DNA from: Phialocephala subalpina
Taxonomy: Eukaryota; Ascomycota; Leotiomycetes; Helotiales; Mollisiaceae
Length of the DNA: 16,009 nucleotides
Direction: 5' to 3'
NCBI GenBank assembly: GCA_900073065.1
Contig: FJOG01000004.1
Coordinates: 1,236,364-1,252,372, forward strand
Shown: piece by piece, positions 1-8,593 of the stretch
Position numbering within the stretch: the first letter of the stretch is position 1
Layout of the letters: every line of letters begins with the position of its first letter
The notes under the pieces: model-generated
The model's database searches: none
What the model was told of the DNA's origin: nothing
The model's input: only the letters and a program-made list of their open reading frames with translations
Program-made: the position numbers and the translations under genes

Positions 1-934
1 TTTTATAAATAACGGCTCTTTATAGCGTTTTATTTTTAGATTAACAAGTAAATAAAGCGTTAAAACTAAGTATTTAAACATTATTTACGCTATTATTATA
101 ACGCTAAAAAAAATTAATTAAATAAGTAAACTTTTATTCGCGAAATTTACTTATAATAATTTAAAGTATTAAACGCTTTAAACGATTTTTTTTAAAGTTA
201 TCTACGGTTATAATTTACGTTTATTATAGAATTTTAAGAATAAATTTCAAAGGGAAATATTAATTGCGCGATAATAAATAAAAGCTATAAAAAAAGAAAA
301 AAAAGACTTTTAAAAGCTTTAAAACCGCGCGCAAAAAAATAAAAAAAAGTATTATAATAAATATAAACTCGATAAGTATTTCGCAGTAAAATTATAAGTT
401 TTATTATTTACGAAAAACATTCGATTAAAACTAAAGAAACTCGCCCTTAAATTTATCGAGCTATTTTAAATCGAAGAGTATATTAATAAAGCCGCTTATA
501 AACTTAAATTACTCTTTTTATACTTTCAATTCCACTTTGTTTTCTATATTTCTCTCTTCGAAAAATATATTATTAACGCTGGAAAATAATCGGAAGACTT
601 CTTTATAAGCGTTAATTTAAAGCTCGCCGATAATAATAACAAATAAGAATAAAAAGTAGAGATTATCTTAAATCACAAATAAAATAATCGTAATAAAACC
701 CGCAAATATCTAATTAAATAGAAAAAGTAATCAAAAGATTATAATATATAATTATTAATTTATTTTAACTTTAGAAACGCGAAAGAGTTATTAAATTCTT
801 ATAATAAAAATCATAATTTTAAAAAAGCTCGATTTTTTAAATATTATAAAAGCTTCGATCTACTCTTTTCAATAGAAAATCAAATAATAGAAAAATTAAA
901 ACGAAAGCGCGATAAACCTCGAAAATACGCGTAA
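1..934 (+). pseudogene. Ty3/Gypsy chromovirus pol, 3' part (integrase end + chromodomain), element A
   Basis: This is the tail of a retrotransposon polyprotein; the rest lies left of the window. Read in frame +2 with TAA/TAG taken as decayed Gln/Trp codons, positions 5-230 resemble the end of a retroviral-type integrase core. There is an N-N-G-S where S-D-N/R-G-S is expected, so the second catalytic Asp looks changed to Asn, followed by F-T-Y-N-N and V-I-Y-G-Y-N. Positions 347-600 match the integrase C-terminal domain (Y-Y-N-K-Y, then F-H-F-V-F-Y-I-S-L). Positions 656-814 match a chromodomain: V-E-I-I-L-N-H, then Y-L-I-K-stop-K-K-stop where K-W-K-G-Y is usual, then N-A-K-E-L-L. The Trp codon is TAG at 719-721. 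One frame holds from 5 to the TAA at 932-934 without an indel, although I see at least 14 stops. Chromodomains steer such elements to heterochromatin. The family call is firm; the residue-level alignment of the integrase core is approximate. Confidence 0.85.
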
Positions 935-1309
935 ATTATCCGCTTTTATTTTTGTTTTATTTTCGTTTTATTTTTTAATTATATAAATCGATAAAAATTA
1001 ATTAATTAAAATCTATTTCATTATATAATAATTTAAAGACTTTAAATATCTCGCTAGAAAAAGTTTTATAATCGAAAAACGCCGTAAAATTTATACGCTA
1101 AAAGTAAAATACTTTAAAAACGCTAAAGTTTAAACCTCCTTTTCAAACTATCGTAATACTTTCGCAAAAATACTATTATTATCTTTTTCCTTTTTATCGA
1201 TAATAAAGTACTAAAAAGAATTAATAATAATTAAAAGAATTAATTTAATATATATTATAAATCGAAAAAAAATATTAAAGCCTTTAATAGCGGCAATTAA
1301 TTCTCTTAA

Positions 1310-1567
1310 GACTTAAAGCTTTATAATTTTAACGCTAAAAGTATTAAAAACACTAAATTTATAAGCGTTTATCTTCATTTGCGTAATAATTTTTATATTA
1401 ACGGCGTAAAAATTTCTAAAAAATTACTCGAAGTATTAATATACTCCGAGAATAATAAAGTAAACGGATTTATTTCGAGGGCGTATTATTTATTGAAGAT
1501 TTCTTTTAAAAAAGACTTTTTTTCAATTTTAATCCGCCGAGAGAAATTAATTAATTTAAACTTAATT
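1310..1567 (+). pseudogene. Longest open stretch in the unassigned region (hypothetical)
   Basis: There are 86 codons without a stop in frame +2, between TAA at 1307-1309 and TAA at 1568-1570. The only plausible start is TTG at 1379; there is no ATG, so this is not a standalone gene as it stands. The predicted peptide is basic and rich in Lys, Leu, Ile and Asn, with no signal peptide, obvious membrane segment or motif that I know. It is most likely the best preserved stretch of a mutated protein, but chance is not excluded. Confidence 0.25.
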
Positions 1568-2600
1568 TAAAACTCGTTTAAATCGAAATTAAAATAATAA
1601 TTTTAAATTATATCTTTTAAAAAAGCTTTAACGCAATTTTTTAAATCACGAAATAATGTATAGAGTTTATATAGTATTTATACTCGTTAATTATATTAAA
1701 AAGTACTTTAAAAAACTATATATACTTTCTTATAAAAGTTTCTTTTATTATTATACTTCTCGCAATTCTTTGAATTAAATTTCGATTTGCATTTATATTA
1801 AAAGTTTATTATTAAATACTTAAAATAACGAAAATAGCGCCTAATTATAAACTAAAAAGTATTAATCTCTTTACGAAAACGCTTATTTGAATTAATACGC
1901 TTAATACTTTTACGTTTTTTACTCGTAATAAAAGTAAAAGGGGCAAATTAAATAAAAGTAATCGATATATCGAACAAAAATTGGAAAATTAAAAGAAGCT
2001 TTTAAAACTCAATTATAGAAGTACGAAATGATTTAAAGAGATCGAGTATAAAGAGAGTATTACTCGATTATATAAAAGAGACTCGAAGTTTCGCTTCGCG
2101 ACTTTAAGGAAATTACGCTTTACCGGATTAAAAATAGATTACTTTGATTCTAATTAATTAAATAGCGTAAAACGCCCGCGATTACGGCCCGAATACTAAT
2201 TAGCCCTTTAATTACGACGCTCTATTGAGAAAACGCGATACGAGAATTATATTATAAAAGTTTAAAATTTATTTAAAAAGTTGTTTATTTCTTTTAAAGT
2301 TTAAAGAGTCTTTATTAAAATATATAAGGGTCTTTGTATTACTCTACGTATAAAAGGTATAAACTATTACTTTATTTGCTAATTAGCGAGACAATTATTA
2401 TTATAGTTACTATGGAAATATAATAAGCTCTCGCTTTCGATTTCAATTTATAAAGAGATCTTTCTATTTATATATTCCTACGATACGCCATCGGTAAACT
2501 ATTAAAGTTAGCTTATCGATTTAATGGAAATAAACTAATTAAAAGGCATTTTTATCCCGTATTTATATAACTCGAATTTTATAAAGGACGTAAAGGCAAT

Positions 2601-2605
2601 GGAAG
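2601..2605. repeat. Target site duplication GGAAG, left copy
   Basis: GGAAG lies directly before the left LTR of element B and is repeated exactly at 8945-8949 directly after the right LTR. A 5-bp duplication is usual for Ty3/Gypsy integrases. It shows that the two LTRs belong to one insertion event and fixes the element's ends. Confidence 0.95.
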
Positions 2606-2700
2606 TGTAACGGTTGGCTCGACCAACTAATTGTAAAGTTGGTTGTATATGATAAGGATTAAGTAATTCCAATGAAGAGTAACGTTTAAACCTTATTACT

Positions 2701-2726
2701 AAATATAGTATTAAAATACTATATTT
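2701..2726. repeat. Perfect 26-bp inverted repeat in the LTR
   Basis: The arms aaatatagtatt (2701-2712) and aatactatattt (2715-2726) are exact reverse complements around a 2-base spacer. The matching site in the other LTR (8689-8714) has one arm mismatch (a G for A at 8691). In element sense it lies about 50 bases downstream of the TATA-like motif, so in an RNA it could form a hairpin near the 5' end. A role is inference. Confidence 0.7.
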
Positions 2727-2823
2727 GAATTGAGTATAAAGCTCTTATCTAAGGAAATCCATTTTCTTATATAGAATTATCGTGCTTATTAGAGTCCACA
2801 AAAAGTGGAGTCTTTAATCGTTG

Positions 2824-2846
2824 GAGTCCCGATCCAAATTGGACTC
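2824..2846. repeat. Short inverted repeat GAGTCC / GGACTC in the LTR
   Basis: GAGTCC at 2824-2829 faces GGACTC at 2841-2846 across 11 bases. GAGTCC-like words recur nearby in the same LTR, and both copies of the LTR keep the arms. It may be a protein-binding site or hairpin; nothing in the sequence decides this. Confidence 0.4.
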
Positions 2847-2956
2847 TATTACGTAACCCTTAGTCCCCGTGTGGTCCCTATGATCTTAAGGTCTATTATA
2901 ATCGAGTTTACTCGCCTATTAAACTTATAGTCCATTAAATCATGTGAATCGTAATA

Positions 2957-2969
2957 CTATTCTCTCTTT
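2957..2969 (-). promoter_or_regulatory. Polypurine tract of element B (plus-strand DNA primer)
   Basis: On the minus strand this reads AAAGAGAGAATAG and abuts the start of the 3' LTR, the required place for the RNase H-resistant primer of second-strand synthesis. One pyrimidine interrupts it, which may be a C-to-T or similar later change. The position supports the minus orientation of the element. Confidence 0.75.
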
Positions 2970-3390
2970 GGTTAGCGTAGTTTTCGACGCTTAAAAGTAG
3001 AACGAGAATTATTTTTAAGGGTTATTAACCCTCCGTTCCTCCCATTATACCGCTATATTTACCGCTGCGTATACAAAGAAAAGAGAAAAGCGTATCGCAC
3101 TTGCGTTGCGTATTAAAAAGTCCGGCCGTTTTATTTAAACGTATTCTTTTTGCAAGAAATAAGCCCGTTAATACTTCTTTAATAAATTTAAATCGTCGCG
3201 CTATTTCGAGTGCGTCCGTTTAAAACGTTTATACGACTCCGAGGGTTATCGTGAAATAATCGTCCTTAAGTTTATATATCGCTTTTTTTTTAGTTTAAAA
3301 CTTAAAAAAGTTTTTTCGACTTTTTCTTCGAATTCTTTTGCGGATTCTCTTACTTTTTAATTACTTGTTTTCGAATTGGATATTTCCGAG
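2970..3390 (-). other. Element B: tail between chromodomain and polypurine tract
   Basis: This is about 420 bp on the 3' side of pol. It is less AT-rich than the pol region and has CpG-rich words. Minus-strand frames give partly sensible peptide stretches but no domain I recognise. I therefore treat it as the C-terminal tail of the polyprotein plus the 3' untranslated region, and cannot place the original stop codon. Confidence 0.45.
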
Positions 3391-3575
3391 CTCGAGATAA
3401 TTAACTTTTTATCGTAAGTAAACTCGAGTTTTAACGATAAAATGCTTTAAATTTCTTTAAGTAATTGAAATTCCGTTTAAATTCCTATATATTCTCCGAA
3501 TATAAATAGCTTTACTATTTGATTAAATATTTGATTTAATTTTTAATATATTAATAGTTTAATATTTCTTTTATA
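3391..3575 (-). pseudogene. Element B chromodomain
   Basis: It follows the integrase C-terminus in the same frame. The visible pattern is D-I-K-E-I-L-N-Y, then K-Y-L-I-K-stop-stop-S-Y, then S-E-N-I-stop-E-F. These match the chromodomain consensus E-I-L-x, K-Y-L-V-K-W-x-G-Y and E-N-T-W-E-P. The Trp of E-N-T-W is TAG at 3485-3487, as expected from TGG. The domain normally reads histone H3 methylation and directs integration to silent chromatin. With its aromatic residues turned into stops it cannot fold. The exact C-terminal edge is uncertain. Confidence 0.82.
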
Positions 3576-4720
3576 TCGTATTCGGCGTTTGGATTAATTA
3601 GTTCGATTTCAATTTCTAAAGCTTTTAGTGCTTTTAATAATGCTAATTCGAGGAGAGATATATGAAATATAAGGTGTATATTCATATTGCTAAATAAAGC
3701 GAGTTCGTAATTAATTAGATTTTTGACTTTTTTGATTTTGTATAATCCAATTTTCTTGTGATCTAATTTATCGTTTAATCGCTTTATCTTAATATTTCGA
3801 CGAATTAAATAGACTTTATCCCCTTTTTTAAACGTAGGTTCTATACTACGATACTTATTGTAGTATAGCGCTAATTTAATAGTTACGAATTGTATATTTT
3901 CCGCGAGTTTCTCGTATAAGGACTTCAATTTATCGATTTAAATCCTAGCATTTTATACTTTCGATTTTATCGAGTACAATATTTAATATACTTTTAATTC
4001 ATACTTATAATTAGCGTAAAAAGGCGAGACCTTCGTACTTTTTATTGTTGCGCTATTGTACGCGAATTATACTAATAATAAGAGTTCCGCTTAATTATTT
4101 TACTAATAATTAACGTAGTAATAGAAGTATATTTCCATGATTTAATTTAATCGTTTTATTTGTTCGTTCGTTTAAAGGTAGAAAGCTATTAAAAGCTTTT
4201 GTTTGATCTTTAGTAGTGCGATTAAAGTAGTTTAAAATCTCGATATAAAGAGTTTATCTCGGTCCGAGATAATCTCGTTTAATACTTTATAATTAATTAT
4301 TATAATCCGTAGGAATATATAGACTAAATCTTTTGCCGTATATATTTCCGAGTATAAGATTATATATGTATACTTTATTAGTCTATCCGTGATTATAAGG
4401 ATAGTATCGTACTCGATATCCGATATTAGTTCTCTTGAGAGTAATAATTTTATTACGAAGTTTTAAGTAATGGACTTTTAAGCGCTTATAAGTATCTTTA
4501 GTGACCGCATATTACTATAAGGAGTATATTTCGCGGTTTTATTCCGAATGCATGTATCGTATTTACTAATAACCTCGGTAGTTTTCCCTTTGAATTTTAA
4601 AATGTAAAAATCTTTAGAAATCTACTCTATGGTTTTTGCAATTTTTTAATGCTTATAAGCTGGGAATTCATATTGTGTTCCGATGAATTCCGATTAGAGG
4701 TTCTTAAGAACGTAAAACTT
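3551..4720 (-). pseudogene. Element B integrase
   Basis: Integrase cuts the element's cDNA ends and joins them to target DNA. N-terminal HHCC zinc finger: Y-D-T-C (4550-4561) stands where C-x-x-C is expected, so the first Cys is now Tyr. Catalytic core: first Asp intact in I-T-D-R-L (GAT, 4385-4387), second Asp intact in S-D-R-D-K-L-F (GAC, 4262-4264), Glu changed to Lys in Q-I-K-R-L-N where Q-T-E-R-L-N is expected (4154-4156). The C-terminal domain is the best preserved, open for 125 codons from 3928 to 3551, with F-K-K-G-D-K-V-Y-L, K-L-D-H-K-K and I-F-H-I-S-L-L-E. The ATG at 3926-3928 is internal to the polyprotein, not a real start. Loss of Glu alone would abolish activity. Confidence 0.93.
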
Positions 4721-4723
4721 CCT

Positions 4724-4930
4724 TTAAAACCGTAAAATCCTAAACTCGTTAGTAAAGGGTCCTATTAAATATTGTAAAGCTATTTTTGCGATAAAATCCT
4801 TATCGTAGTTTTTTTTAAAGCCGTCGATAAGCGTCGTATCGATTAACCTCGATATAGTAGCAATTATTACTTTATTGAATATTAAACCGCTTTCGACTTT
4901 TTTAAGTATCGCGTGCAAAAGTAGTCTAAT
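4724..4930 (-). pseudogene. Element B connection between RNase H and integrase
   Basis: An open run of 64 codons (4918 to 4724) in the pol frame links the RNase H end, recognisable by N-A-F-N-R where A-D-A-L-S-R is usual, to the integrase zinc finger. It contains F-N-K-V-I-I-A-T-I-S-R-L-I-D and has no catalytic motif. Chromoviruses normally have a variable linker here. It lies in the same frame as its neighbours, so it is not a separate gene. Confidence 0.75.
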
Positions 4931-5440
4931 ATCGTTTTAATATTCCGATTTCCGATTAAAAGCGTTTATTTTACTATTTTCCGATTTTTTAATATATAAA
5001 ATTTTAAAGTTATACGTAGTTAATGTTTTAATTTATCGTATTTATCTTCGATTGAATTCTTTCGTTATAATGAAAAATATTAAGTTTTTATAATTAGTAT
5101 ATACTTGTATTTAATATTTCGATCCTTTTAAATAAACTCTTTATATTCGAAACGCTTTTATAATTGCAAGTAGCTTTTTATCGTAAATCTCGTAATTTAA
5201 TTCTATTAGTGATATTTTGCGAGAATAGTATGCGATTAATTGCTATTTACTTTACTCGCTCGATTAATTGAGTATTGCGCTAATTGCAAAATCCGATGCG
5301 TTCGTCTCGACGATAATATATTTGTTTAAATCGAATATAAGAAGGAACGGTACTTCCGTGAAGCGTTGTTTGAGCTGATTAAAAGCGTATTAAGCTTTAT
5401 TTATCCATTTAAACGTTTAATCTTTCTTCGTTAATTCCGT
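4931..5440 (-). pseudogene. Element B RNase H
   Basis: RNase H degrades the RNA strand of the RNA:DNA hybrid during reverse transcription. The first motif reads V-E-T-N-A-S-D-F-A-I, where the family has E-T-D-A-S-D-x-A: the catalytic Asp is Asn (AAC, plus-strand gtt at 5300-5302), one G-to-A transition. Downstream sequence fits the expected Y-x-S-R-K-L and E-L-N-Y pattern. It is in frame with RT, has several stops and is non-functional. Confidence 0.85.
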
Positions 5441-6200
5441 TAAAGGAATTATTACCGCAAAGTATTTTTGCATGAAACGATAATAAAAGTTCGCAAATCT
5501 TAAAAAAAATTGCATATCTTTAATTGTTTTAAGCGCTTATTAATTAAATACTATCGATACTTTCGTAAAATCTATCGATAAACCTCCGACTGAGATTACG
5601 TAGCTTAAAAAATCCGTTTTTTCTATATAGAATTCGCACTTTTTAAGTTTGCAAATTAAATTCGCATTTTTTAGGGCAATTAATACTATTTTAATATCGT
5701 TAATATATTTAACGAGTATTTTAAAGTACACTAAAATATCGTTTAAATAGTAAATAATCGTAATATTTAAAAACAAGCGTAAAACCGTATTTATTATACG
5801 TATATATATAATTAGCGCGTTAATTAACTCGAACGATATAATTAGATACTCGTAATATTTGTATTTAATTTTGAACGCTATTTTCTATTTTTCTCTTTTC
5901 TTTATCCGAATCAAATTATAAGCTCTACGCAAGTCTAATTTACTAAAGATTTTAATTTTTTAAAGTTTATCGCGTAACTCATCGGCTAACGATAACGAGT
6001 ATCGGTCTTTAATAGTAATCTCGTTAATCTTTCGATAATCGATATATAATCGTTTCGATTTATCTTTTTTTAATACGAATAATATCGGGCTACTCGCTAA
6101 CGAAATCGATAATCGTATAAATCCCTTTATTAAATTCTCGTCGATATATTCTTTAAGCGTTTTTAAATCGTTTACCGATATTTAGTAAATAAATAAATAT
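5441..6200 (-). pseudogene. Element B reverse transcriptase
   Basis: The fingers start with S-P-I-L-F-V-L-K-K (around 6091), then L-Y-I-D-Y-R-K-I-N, then S-L-A-D-E-L and F-S-K-L-D-L-R-R-A-Y, where the first catalytic Asp is kept. The catalytic turn reads Y-Y-L-N-D-I-L-V-Y where Y-L-D-D is required: the first Asp of the pair is Asn (AAC, plus 5741-5743), the second is intact (5738-5740). The palm and thumb part from 5776 to 5540 is open for 78 codons, with C-K-L-K-K-C-E-F. The order matches Gypsy RT. One G-to-A transition removes activity, besides many stops. Confidence 0.95.
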
Positions 6201-6559
6201 AATAGTTTTTTTCCGTTTTATAAGGGTATTTCGTAGTCTTATTACCCGTATTTAAAAAGTGCCTCGATTTTTTTCTCGTCTTTAAAGAGGTTTAAAAACT
6301 CGTAGTATTCTATTAGTATTTGCTTTAATAGTGGATTTTAAGTGAAATATTTTAGTTCTTTTAAAGAAGTAGCGCAAATTTCTCTTTGGTTATTTGTCTT
6401 TGTTTTTATATACGAAATCCTACAAATTTAACATTTTTTAAACGTGAGTATTTCTTTAATTCAATCGATAATTAAATTATATTATTTAATTTATAGTATT
6501 CCGAGTATAAATAAGTAATCGATATTAATTACGTCGAAGCTTATTTTCTCGGTATATTT

Positions 6560-6800
6560 TCGTCGTATAATTATAACTTATAATACTATTTCTACGTCGA
6601 CCCGTCCGAAGTTTAAAGGGCTTCCGTCGATCATAATAATAAAATATAATCGCGATTTAATTATCGTAACCTATTCGTTGTTTAATACTAATTATTTTGA
6701 TACGTAATTGCTTATTACTCTCGAATCGATTATTACTTTGATTTTATGCACTTTTATTTGTACTACACAAAATAATTGTTCGGCGCCTTTACTAATAATA
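6560..6800 (-). pseudogene. Element B aspartic protease
   Basis: The protease matures Gag and Pol. The minus strand shows K-V-I-I-D-S-R-V at about 6740-6716, where retropepsins have I-D-S/T-G-A. The catalytic Asp (GAT, 6725-6727) and the Ser remain, but the Gly codon has become AGA (Arg, 6719-6721), a G-to-A transition. The frame is that of RT and of the Gag linker upstream. The downstream boundary with RT is not marked by a motif; 6200-6560 is heavily mutated linker. Confidence 0.75.
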
Positions 6801-7617
6801 TACATTTCCCGGTATTATTGCTTATTGAGTACATCTTCCCACCGGCGGCTTGACTCGTTAGCGTAAATGAGCCGAAATACACGTCTTACACTAAATAGTA
6901 GTTATATTGCTCGTTCGAAAGTTTCCTTATAATATATAGAGTTATTCTTTGTATTTTACTATATCCTTCGGCTCGCGCTTTCCGCGAATACTTCGTAGTA
7001 CCGCCCTATTATAAGTTCGTAATTAAGTATAGAGAGAGCGTCGTTTAGCATAAGTAACTATTGCATGTAGTAGCCTATGCCGTTGCGCTGTCTCTACCCG
7101 ATTCTTCGGTGATCTTAGTACACGACTTCGTACGTTTGACCGTATTCTGGCCCCCCCGTGTCCGATTAAGGCTCTACGTACCGAGCCCCCCCGTCCAAGT
7201 TCTGCCACTCCCGAGTGCAGGCTACTAGACTGTCTTCCCTCTGATAAACGTGCCATTTTTATCCAATTCGTGGGTAGTGTTCGGGCCAAAAGCTTAGTGC
7301 TACAGGGGACTCTAGTGGCCCCTAGTCGTCGTACTTTGGTGGTTCTTCGTCCTCTGACTCAAAGCCTTCTATAAACAACTGGTGCCGATTGGCCAAGGTT
7401 CGGATCCTGTCGATCCTCCGCCATTGGCTGTCCCTAGGGAGCCCTTCTCCTGCCGCTCGTCTAGCGAGGTTTTCTGCTTACTCCTCTTAGAACCTCTAAA
7501 GGTCTTCTTCGGGAATCGGTCGGAACGTACCGGGGTCGTCTTCTAACTCCGGCCAAGTGGCTTACGAGTTGCTTTACTACTCGTCCAAGTTCTCACCGTT
7601 GTACAATACTCTCCTCG
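6801..7617 (-). pseudogene. Element B Gag-Pol linker, GC-richer and lightly mutated
   Basis: This region connects the nucleocapsid zinc knuckle to the protease and reads well in the pol frame. Among the stretches are W-P-E-L-E-D-D-P-G-T-F-R-P-I-P, L-A-R-R-A-A-G-E-G-L-P-R, F-I-E-G-F-E-S-E-D-E-E-P-P-K-Y, and F-W-P-E-H-Y-P-R-I-G. It is acidic and Pro-rich, as such linkers often are. The stops are few and all TAA/TAG, mostly where Gln fits. Base composition is near balanced here, against strongly AT-rich DNA on both sides. Two runs of seven C (7151-7157 and 7186-7192) encode Gly-Gly pairs. An 88-codon open frame also covers 7289-7023 on the same strand in another phase, but its peptide does not fit the surrounding coding pattern. 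Confidence 0.75.
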
Positions 7618-7867
7618 TGATTGCATATATTTAGTGGGGTTCGTTGTAACCTCCGCGTTCGATCGCGTTGACTTGTTTCTTCGAGCGTTCTTTCTATGGT
7701 TGCTTTTTGCTATGTAAGTTGGCTATATGACTCGAAAGGCTACACTCGAAGTACAGTTTCTTTTCGCGTCGTCGATTTATTTCGTCCTTAGAAAGCTGTT
7801 TCTTCTTTTTTTTGAAGATAGCGTCGATTTCCATTAGTGAGTTGTAGTAGTTGTAGGAGTTTGCATT
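7618..7867 (-). repeat. Tandem duplication, unit 1 (250 bp), holds Gag zinc knuckle in the pol frame
   Basis: This unit is identical at all 250 positions to 7868-8117 and abuts it head to tail. On the minus strand it encodes the end of Gag: M-E-I-D-A-I-F, a Lys run, R-R-R-E-K-K, then L-Y-F-E-C-S-L-S-S-H-I-A-N-L-H. That is a retroviral zinc knuckle in which the first Cys has become Tyr (TGC to TAC) and two Gly positions read Ser. This copy is in the same phase as the linker and pol downstream, so it represents the original reading frame. Confidence 0.97.
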
Positions 7868-8117
7868 TGATTGCATATATTTAGTGGGGTTCGTTGTAAC
7901 CTCCGCGTTCGATCGCGTTGACTTGTTTCTTCGAGCGTTCTTTCTATGGTTGCTTTTTGCTATGTAAGTTGGCTATATGACTCGAAAGGCTACACTCGAA
8001 GTACAGTTTCTTTTCGCGTCGTCGATTTATTTCGTCCTTAGAAAGCTGTTTCTTCTTTTTTTTGAAGATAGCGTCGATTTCCATTAGTGAGTTGTAGTAG
8101 TTGTAGGAGTTTGCATT
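7868..8117 (-). repeat. Tandem duplication, unit 2 (250 bp), second zinc knuckle out of frame
   Basis: This is an exact copy of 7618-7867. Since 250 is not a multiple of three, its zinc knuckle lies one phase away from unit 1 and from pol. The capsid sequence to its right (plus coordinate 8118 on) is also in the pol phase, so translation from the capsid would enter this copy in the wrong frame. It adds no usable second zinc knuckle. Confidence 0.97.
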
Positions 8118-8560
8118 ATTAATACTACTCCGATTTGGCGCAAATTGGATAGTTTGCGTTTTGCGACTTTTTCTTTATCTACATTCCTAAAAACTTTAGT
8201 AATTTTTTCTTTAAAACCGTTAAAAGTACTAAAAATCTCTTTAATTAAAAAGTTTTATTTTTTTATTTGTTTTTCGCAATCGAAATAATTTTATTAGCTC
8301 GTCTCGATCCAATCGAATGCCGCTCTAATTAAGTATTCGATACACTAAAGAATTTATTCGTTTTTCATTCGAAATATATTCTCGTTGAATTTGATATAAA
8401 GTGCGCATTATATCAAATATACTCGCAATTTACTTTTAATACTATCGAAAATATCGAGCTCGCGATTCTTAATTTTTTTCGATACTTTTATAGCGGGTTT
8501 TAACGGAGTAAACTTCGAAGTATTTTTAGACGACGTCGAAATAGTAAATATAGTGGAGTA
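8118..8560 (-). pseudogene. Element B Gag capsid (retrotrans_gag-like), truncated
   Basis: Gag builds the virus-like particle. On the minus strand the pol-phase frame gives K-F-T-P-L-K-P-A-I-K-V, then L-R-V-Y-L, A-A-F-D-W-I-E, F-N-G-F-K-E-K-I-T-K-V-F-R-N-V-D and K-L-S-N-L-R-Q-I-G. The order and spacing are typical of fungal chromovirus capsids (the W-x-E and F-x-x-x-F-G-x-V-D region, then L-R-Q-x-G-S). The usual stretch of several dozen residues between L-R-Q-G and the zinc knuckle is missing, because the duplication starts at 8117. No convincing ATG is left near the 5' LTR; a mutated start close to 8560 is likely. Confidence 0.8.
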
Positions 8561-8593
8561 CTTAGCTAATATCACAAGAGATAGTGCTTAAAG

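Larger units (their letters stand above)
935..2605 (+). other. Decayed region of unknown identity, possible broken reading frame +2
   Basis: This 1.67 kb between the chromodomain of element A and the insertion point of element B has no family I recognise. Frame +2 is free of stops from 1310 to 1567 (86 codons), long for DNA this AT-rich. That run holds F-Y-I-N-G-V-K-I-S-K-K-L-L-E-V and ends with R-R-E-K-L-I-N-L-N. Further on in the same frame, 1950-2540 is less AT-rich and gives sensible-looking residues (for example N-A-R-D-Y-G-P-N-T-N) between stops. The stop rate there is not clearly below that of the other frames. The frame equals that of the upstream pol and, after removing element B, continues to the polypurine tract at 9018. 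It could be extra coding sequence of element A, another inserted element, or a captured host gene. No promoter, LTR or terminal repeat could be placed inside it. Confidence 0.3.
2606..2956 (-). repeat. LTR of element B, left copy (3' LTR)
   Basis: The segment runs from TGTAACGG to CGTAATA and aligns end to end, without gaps, to 8594-8944. I count about 45 differences in 351 positions, all transitions. In element sense it starts TATTACG, most easily explained as TGTTACG with a G-to-A change, and ends TTACA. It contains a minus-strand TATA-like motif (2766-2773) and an almost perfect 26-bp palindrome (2701-2726). Its right-hand two thirds (from about 2770) is more AT-rich than the same part of the other copy, while its left 100 bp is less so. 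Confidence 0.97.

Noticed and set aside
1050..2260. Alternative reading of 1050-2260 in frame +3
   Set aside because: It gives stops about as often as chance and less coherent residues than frame +2; neither frame could be assigned to a family.
935..2605. Tyrosine-recombinase (Starship captain or Crypton) or DDE transposase
   Set aside because: I looked for the R...H-x-x-R...Y pattern, DDE spacing and terminal repeats and could place none of them.
3551..3928. A standalone 125-codon gene
   Set aside because: It is the integrase C-terminus of element B, continuous in phase with the catalytic core upstream and the chromodomain downstream; the ATG is internal.
5540..5776. A functional RT fragment
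   Set aside because: The catalytic Y-L-D-D reads Y-L-N-D, and stops flank the run on both sides.
7023..7289. An 88-codon open frame on the minus strand as a separate gene
   Set aside because: It is in a different phase from the Gag-Pol linker, which reads coherently through the same bases. Its peptide is Arg/Ser-rich and looks like an off-frame shadow that survives only because this island has few AT-made stops.
7618..8117. Minisatellite or CRISPR-like repeat
   Set aside because: There are only two units of 250 bp, with no spacers and with Gag coding content; a simple tandem duplication explains it.
8570..8593. Primer-binding site next to the 5' LTR of element B
   Set aside because: The minus-strand bases after the LTR (CTTTAAGCACTATCTC) match no tRNA 3' end I can recall with confidence, so no primer was assigned.
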